Source: Hydractinia symbiolongicarpus
Lineage: Eukaryota; Cnidaria; Hydrozoa; Anthoathecata; Hydractiniidae
Length of the DNA stretch: 64,000 nucleotides
Assembly (NCBI RefSeq): GCF_029227915.1
Contig: NC_079885.1
Coordinates: 8,308,001 to 8,372,000, forward strand
Reading direction: 5' to 3'
Position numbers and translations under genes: made by a program. Positions 58,611 to 64,000 of the stretch are shown in pieces; position 1 is the first letter of the stretch; each line of letters begins with the position of its first letter. The notes under the pieces are model-generated. The model made no database searches. It saw only the letters and a program-made list of their open reading frames with translations, and was not told the DNA's origin.

Positions 58611-59795
58611 CTAAACAACGGTAGCATACTGAACAATTTCCTCACGTTCTTCACGGTGTGGAAACGCTGTTTCTACTTCACGTGCGGTTGCATCACATGA
58701 CGATTTTGAATGCGATTCTCGTCGTCGATTGGTAATTTTTGGTACGTTTAGAAAGCCATTTTCTTCGTCAATACTTGCTGATGCACGGCGAAATACACTC
58801 GATGCACGTCGTGAAAACGACGCCAATATACTGAAGCGAGATTCTTCGAAGGGATTTTTGTCGCATTTAAACACTTTTCGAAACGAGCTTATAAAAGCTC
58901 GTCTGAGTGAGCGGTTTAAGAGAAGATACAAAATTGGGTTTAATCCGGATATAATCCAAGGAATGATGATAAGGGAAAAGTTGTATCCGTCATTCGTCAG
59001 TTTCACTTTGTTTACGGTCTCGTAAAAGTGTGTCCCGATAAAAAACGTCCAACCAACTGTGAAAGGTACAACAATCAACAACACGTTACCAGTCACCTTT
59101 AGCTCGCGCAATAATTTTCTCCGACGACGGCGTCTTCTTTCAGACGGATCTTGGTTATTGAAAACAAGTCTTGCGTTTGACATCACTTTTTCCAGCTCTC
59201 GAAAACCTTTAAGCTTGTGAATGATAATTAGAAATATGATGACGTAACTAGTGATGATAATAAAAACAGGTACGAAGTAGCTACTAAAGCCGAGATAAAG
59301 AATTACTTTATTGTATAAGCGATTTCGGAACTGATATCGTAGTAATGCACCTCCTAAGAGGGCAAAGGCATAGACCCAGCAAAATGAAATAAGCATAAAT
59401 GATCGCTTTTTCGTCAACAAGTTCTCGTAAGTTAAAGGATACGAGACAGCGATGGCGCGATCTGCACTGACGCATGCCACATTAAGCATGCTTGCAACAC
59501 CCAAGAAAATATCCAGTGACGAGTAAATATAGCGACTTAACGTCGACGCGGCAAATGCATGCGTCCCAATGATCCATATCATCATCCATAGTAACACTAA
59601 CAAATCGGCGACGGCTAAACTGCTGACGAAAAAATTTGTCGAATTTCTTAATGAATCACGTCGGGCAACAAGATTGATGATGATGATGTTTATAGGAAAT
59701 CCAACCATGAATGTAACTGAGCTGGTGAGATGGAGAGCGATTGACATCCACTCAGGTTCACGAAAATGATGACTCGAGTTAGTAAAATTCAGCAT
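58611..59795 (-). CDS. Rhodopsin-class (class A) orphan G-protein-coupled receptor
   Basis: A single-exon 394-aa receptor with seven hydrophobic segments. The N terminus has two N-glycosylation sequons (N3, N6) and no signal peptide. TM2 carries SLAVADLLV (D64 = 2.50), TM7 NPILY (286-290), followed by helix 8 NRSLRRAF. The DRY motif is DRA (112-114). D95 sits at 3.32, the amine-contacting position. R88 replaces the usual Cys3.25 and the second loop lacks a Cys, so the canonical disulfide is missing. CWxP in TM6 is IVVP (241-244). Loop 3 has a poly-Arg run (ERRRRRRRK). The Ser/Arg-rich tail ends EIVQYATVV. The ligand cannot be told. Aminergic-like Asp3.32 is suggestive, but the missing motifs argue for a divergent cnidarian lineage. 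ATG at 59795. Confidence 0.9.
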   Translation of the reverse strand: MLNFTNSSHHFREPEWMSIALHLTSSVTFMVGFPINIIIINLVARRDSLRNSTNFFVSSLAVADLLVLLWMMIWIIGTHAFAASTLSRYIYSSLDIFLGVASMLNVACVSADRAIAVSYPLTYENLLTKKRSFMLISFCWVYAFALLGGALLRYQFRNRLYNKVILYLGFSSYFVPVFIIITSYVIIFLIIIHKLKGFRELEKVMSNARLVFNNQDPSERRRRRRRKLLRELKVTGNVLLIVVPFTVGWTFFIGTHFYETVNKVKLTNDGYNFSLIIIPWIISGLNPILYLLLNRSLRRAFISSFRKVFKCDKNPFEESRFSILASFSRRASSVFRRASASIDEENGFLNVPKITNRRRESHSKSSCDATAREVETAFPHREEREEIVQYATVV

Positions 59796-59816
59796 ATTGT
59801 ATTTTCTTCAGTTATA

Positions 59817-59840
59817 CCTAAAAAAGAAGCAGAGTTTAAT
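59817..59840 (-). promoter_or_regulatory. Strong 3' splice acceptor before the GPCR ATG
   Basis: On the minus strand ACTCTGCTTCTTTTTTAG ends 22 nt before the ATG. It is the best acceptor in the window despite an intronless coding region. A 5'-UTR intron or trans-spliced leader is likely. Confidence 0.5.
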
Positions 59841-59964
59841 TGCAATTTGTTTACGCGTCTTATCCAAGAAATCCAAGGGCATTAGTGAGTTTAGTGAGTC
59901 AATTTACCTATCTTTCTATAATAATACCTGTCGTAAATATATATATATATATATCCAAAATGGC

Positions 59965-60035
59965 TATGTGCATGCGCACAAAGAAGTTCTAGACTGCATC
60001 TCTCAGCGTTTAATATCTGTGCATGCGCACTAGAA
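59965..60035. promoter_or_regulatory. Duplicated NRF1-like motif upstream of the GPCR
   Basis: GTGCATGCGCAC occurs twice (about 59968 and 60019), 170-230 bp upstream of the GPCR start. It resembles the NRF1 palindrome GCGCATGCGC. A (TA)n run lies between it and the gene (59938-59953). This is a candidate promoter only. Confidence 0.3.
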
Positions 60036-60409
60036 TTTTTTCTAGCCGCAATGTTTACACTCCGGCAGTTTTGAAAGTTAACGAGTCAGCTTCGAGACAG
60101 ACCTACAAGTTTTTTAACAACCAATAAAAATTCCAGTAGCCCTATTATCTTGAATGTAATGAAAAGCAGCCTTTATTTATAATTGAAATAATTTACGACA
60201 TTTATAAGGCGTAAACTATTTTAACTATTTCAAAAAAAAGGTCACATACTTCAAAAATCTTCAGCGGAAAAAATTACAGTAAGTTCTAAATATACGACCA
60301 CATGTTTTAAGTTTTTTCAAAAAGTTTTTAGTTTAGAGTCTAAACAATAGAAAAATACACAACAATTCTGCGCAGCAGGCAGGCTGCGAAAGTGCTACTT
60401 TTTCAAATT

Positions 60410-60880
60410 CGTTAGGTAAGTAACGTTTAAAATGCGCTAGTGGCACTTTCTGGCATGTTAGCTTTACGAAGTAATCCACGTCAGGGCCCACAAAAACCCC
60501 GAAATTTAAGAAAAATGGTCGCGCTGACGTCGGCAACAATCAGCACAATTTAACAGTTGAAATCTAAACAAAAAACCAAAGATAAGGCCTTATCGGTTGT
60601 AAAAAAAAATTCGAATTGCGTGGATCTAGTATAGAAATCGACTATAAAATAATTTTCGGGACGAACTTCAAAAATTACCAACTTGACTCCATAAATTTTG
60701 TCAGGGATAATAACCTGCATAATAATACCCGTATTTTGTCTTTTCAAAATGGTTCTGTCACAACTTTATTTCGAACCCCTGGCGAGCAATTTCATTACCT
60801 CGTGTAACAGACGAACAAAATTGCACAAAATAACAATGTTGGAAAATTCCAGTGGATGTTTCCACGGGCTGCCGACTAGC
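60410..60880. mobile_element. Dispersed repeat ending in a Helitron-like terminus
   Basis: The left part (60420-60550) is an inverted match of the 54.2-kb repeat (ACGTCAGGGCCCAC, CGAAATTTAAG, GACGTCGGCAACAATCAGCA). A block near 60612-60640 matches 56680-56705. The right end reads TTTCCACGGGCTGCCGACTAG (60858-60878), like the CTAG ends elsewhere, followed by C not T. Confidence 0.45.
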
Positions 60881-60999
60881 AATAAAAACAACAACAAAAA
60901 TCAAACAAACAAAAAAATATGATTAAAATGACAATTTTATTATTCTCCCTGTCAATATTTTTCACGGATATTATTAGCCAAAGTATTTTGCTATTATGT

Positions 61000-62015
61000 T
61001 TGATCACCAGTCATACTTAATGTATTTCTAAGGGTAGCACGAATAGAATTGTCTGGAATCGTAAAAAGCAAAACAAAATACGTTGCCAAAACAAATAGCT
61101 TAGATGTGTTGCACTCTGCAATTTTAAATTAATATTTGCATAAACTCCTTTGAAAATGATATAAATTGAGAAACAAAATGCCATCAAATCCTTTTTACGC
61201 AAAACTCGTGAAATTTAATTCTCGCGAATTATTCGAACATGCCCACTTTGCGAAAATTAAATTTTTGTTTTCAAAAAAATTTGGCGAAAATTAGGGTTTT
61301 TCTGTGGAGGATTGCAATCTGAATAGCTATATTTGTAGAAATTGAAAGCGTGTTTACCGTAAAGAATATTTTTGAAATTGTTCCCTCAAAAAGTTATCTT
61401 TTTTTAAAATATCGCTGGTCCCATTTAGCAGCTTTAAATTTGGGCAAACTTAGTGTCTATATCTAGCCTGTTTTATTATGTCCTAAAAGTTCTTTTAGTA
61501 ACTGACCGAGTCATTTAATAGGCTTTAAAACCTAGCATCATTTGTTGTCTAGTCTTTTGTATTCCCAAGTGTAAATAAAACACAGAATTGGGTCAACCTC
61601 GATGCCAGGGCTCTTTCTCTCTTTGGGGTGTGTCACCATTGTGAATGTATTGTTGTAATTGCATATTTTTAAAAAAGATAATTTATGCAGATTCTGCATC
61701 TTGTTGTTAACTGTACCAAAGCTTGTCAAAAACAAAACATTTTAAATAAACAAAAGTATCTAGATGACAAATTGATAACTTGTTTTTTTGTTTACTGCAT
61801 TTTGTCGAAAAAGAAAACAAGCTAAATCCGATTTGAGAAACAACCAGGACCAAAAAATGATTCCTACCATGACCGCAGGAGCTTGTTTTGATAAATCACA
61901 ATCCTTCGGGGCGTGATGGTTCTTGTTTTATATAACAATTTTAACTGACAAGTTAAACTAAAAATATTCAAAATTTGTATTCTTTAAGACACTAAAAATA
62001 TGTAACGTAAAAAAT
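61000..62015. other. Intergenic sequence, no gene recognised
   Basis: It contains a TTCGCGAATT-type repeat near 61196-61290 (also at 50050-50215 and 62850-62935), a diverged copy of the 125-bp repeat near 61690-61810, and a CCTCGATGCCAGGGCTCTTT fragment near 61597. Confidence 0.45.
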
Positions 62016-62019
62016 AAAG

Positions 62020-62180
62020 TCGGTGAAATTGTTTGTTTGCTAAAAAAAAAAGTTGAAATTTTTGGTCGGTTCAAAATATACGTCACTGAGCTATTGTTCA
62101 CTTTTTACCGATATTTTGAACCGATAAGGTATTCACCAAAGACATTTTACACTCGCAATAACAATAGGCTTCACCGACTG
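62020..62180. mobile_element. Small MITE with nested inverted repeats
   Basis: Outer ends AAGTCGGTGAA and TTCACCGACT (62019-62178) enclose an inner 13-bp pair CGGTTCAAAATAT / ATATTTTGAACCG (about 62069-62131). No coding sequence. Confidence 0.6.
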
Positions 62181-63030
62181 ATCACACAATTCCATGCTCC
62201 TAAACGTTCTACAACGTTTAATAGTACTACACCAGACAATTTTATGAAATCTCACATCCGAATAAACAAAATTAAATAAACGGGTAAGATGATAAATAAT
62301 TATAGACAGTAAAACAAAATATTAAACAATCAAGAAAGACAACATTCCATCACCATCTGTTTTAAGAAACATAGTACGGAAAAAATAAATAAATAAAAAA
62401 ATAAAAAAATAAAAAAATAATTAAAATAAAATAAAAAATATTTTTTGTGACATATCTTTATTTAAAAGTGATAAAAGTTCCATACAAGAGAAACTAATGT
62501 TTGATTCTAATTGTCGTAACTCTTTCCAAGTCAAACAAGAGAGTTACAGTTAACCTTATATAACACAACAACTTAAGCCACATTACGCCTCAGCCAAAAT
62601 CTTGTGTTTATTATATAACAAAGAATTACTTCACAGACCATAAAATGAACCACAAAACAAGATGCTGTATGACGACAACAATTGAATATAACAGCTTACA
62701 AATTTTTATTTAAAATAAAATTATAATATTATTAGGAGCCATTGTTCTTAGAAATGTCTACAGCAAGTTGTAATGTCATCTCCCTCCGCGTAACACGTGC
62801 GTTAAATGTTTTTTTTGGCTTATCCACCGACTTAATGTCATAAATTTTTGCGAATTATGCAATTCGCGAAATTTTACAAAATTCACGAGTATTCATTTTT
62901 GCGAATCGATAAATATCAGATATTTCGCGAATAGACCTTTTCTTAAAAAATAAAAAATAAAAATTTAAAATGAATTACTTATAAAAGTGATTATTTTTGA
63001 AGTTGATGATTAAAAACTGGGAATTATTAT

Positions 63031-63212
63031 TCATAGCCTATTTTCAAACCACTTCGTTGTTAGGCTTTTCTTAGTCATTAGCAACTTAATAAATTCGTTT
63101 TTAATATCACAAAAAGAATTCAATTGCAACTTGATCGAAAAACCATTTATTTCTGTTCCGCTCATCACATTGTTCGGGTCTGTTTTATTATCGTTGTTAC
63201 AATAATCTGCCC
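63031..63212 (-). other. Possible short gene or terminal exon
   Basis: On the minus strand a frame is open for about 61 codons to TGA (63031-63033). It contains an ATG giving 44 residues that start MSGTEINGFSIKLQLN and end KWFENRL. The composition looks protein-like. The upstream open part (ADYCNNDNKTDPNNV) could be joined by an acceptor near GGTTGGGCAG. I do not recognise a family. Confidence 0.25.
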
Positions 63213-63219
63213 AACCAAA

Positions 63220-64000
63220 CTCTCAACCGTTTCTTTCACCGCTGTTAGCTTTACTTTCCTGTAAGCCACTAAAGTCAGAAAGCAATTGCCCGTTTCGTAG
63301 CAGATTTAAAGGAATGCGTTAACAACCGACTTCATACATCCACTAAAAAAACCTTTGTAAATTTTTTAGGAGTAAATCCTTTATTTATTTGGTTTAATTT
63401 TTCACAGTGGTAATAAATATTAAATCTGTATACGAAATCTTGTTTTACACAAGTTTATAAAAATATAGTCAGAAAGGTGTTCATGTTTTTATGAGGTGAA
63501 AATATAGTAAAAATAGATTTGAAAAGTGAAATATATATACTACAGTACCTTGGGGTCTACTTCACTTCTCCCTAATATCAAGGTACCCATGACTTTGGTG
63601 CACGAGTTTCTCCTACTTTATTATTGATATAGGGGAAAGGTTAGGGGGTAGGTTAGTGGTCACACACACTGAAACTATGTGAAATTCATTGGGTTTGTGT
63701 TAACCTCACACAAAATCCACAAAAATATACTTTACAAAAAAATCTGCAAACATTGAAATTTCCAGTGTTGGAATGTATACACAATAGTATCCAGACAAAT
63801 AGAATTATATAGAGCATAAACAAACAAACAAATAAAAAACAAAACAAAATAAACAAACAAAAAAGTGCTTTTTTTATAAACTTTTCTTTCTATACGCTAC
63901 TTACTTAAAAATGATTTCTCTCGCTTTTATTATAAACGAATCGTATTCTTACCGATATTTTTATGTCAATGATTCTGTATAAATTACGTAATTTGATCAC
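63220..64000. other. Right-edge intergenic sequence
   Basis: AT-rich. A GTACCTTG/CAAGGTAC inverted pair lies at about 63545-63584. No gene was seen. Confidence 0.4.

Overview
This is a eukaryotic window, AT-rich, with spliced genes set in a repeat-dense background. Gene content (Gemin2, HAP40, ANKRD11/12, transgelin-type calponin, a rhodopsin-class GPCR, an ankyrin/ubiquitin-like protein) is animal. Intron-poor genes, abundant tRNA-derived SINEs, short foldback MITEs and tandem Helitron-like units fit a cnidarian, probably a medusozoan/hydrozoan. That placement is inference from general character, not from a species-specific marker.

Layout. 1-4.9 kb: repeats (SINEs, a palindrome cluster) and an unassigned minus-strand open frame at the left edge. 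5.0-5.6 kb: intronless calponin/transgelin gene A (+). 6.8-8.0 kb: 5'-truncated non-LTR retrotransposon with an RT domain and one frame break. 11.4-12.0 kb: calponin/transgelin gene B (-), a paralog convergent with A. 13.6-14.3 kb: array of Helitron-like units. 15.0-16.3 kb: HAP40/F8A (-, 3 exons). 16.8-17.6 kb: Gemin2 (-, intronless). 19.8-38.4 kb: a giant ANKRD11/12 homolog (-, 8 exons reconstructed in frame, about 3260 aa) with an 8.75-kb exon that carries a large Gln-rich decapeptide-like repeat. 39-48 kb: no host gene found; direct repeats, a 53-bp minisatellite split by a TTAA-flanked piggyBac-like MITE, a 1.1-kb TA-flanked MITE, a SINE, a 125-bp tandem repeat and a retroelement coding remnant. 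48.9-50.6 kb: three short foldback elements. 49.6-51.7 kb: ANKUB1/ANKRD60-like gene (-) with a 22-nt microexon. 53.3-53.7 kb: about 410 bp of (TTC)n. 54-57 and 60-63 kb: dispersed repeats and Helitron-like ends. 58.6-59.8 kb: intronless class A GPCR (-) with a 29-nt C tract (sense strand) just after its stop.

The genes do not form a pathway. Gemin2 (snRNP assembly) and HAP40 (huntingtin partner) lie 466 bp apart on the same strand, which could reflect shared transcription, but this is untested. Several genes have a good 3' splice acceptor within 60 nt upstream of the ATG, even those with intronless coding regions. This suggests 5'-UTR introns or spliced-leader trans-splicing.

The most noteworthy observations are the mosaic near-identity of the two calponin paralogs (gene conversion), the Gln-rich expansion in the ANKRD11/12 homolog, the microexon, the complete 114-bp Helitron-like unit and its tandem array, two SINEs with different tRNA-like heads sharing a 3' core, and the dated nested insertion at 40.9 kb. 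I found no wholly new biological system.
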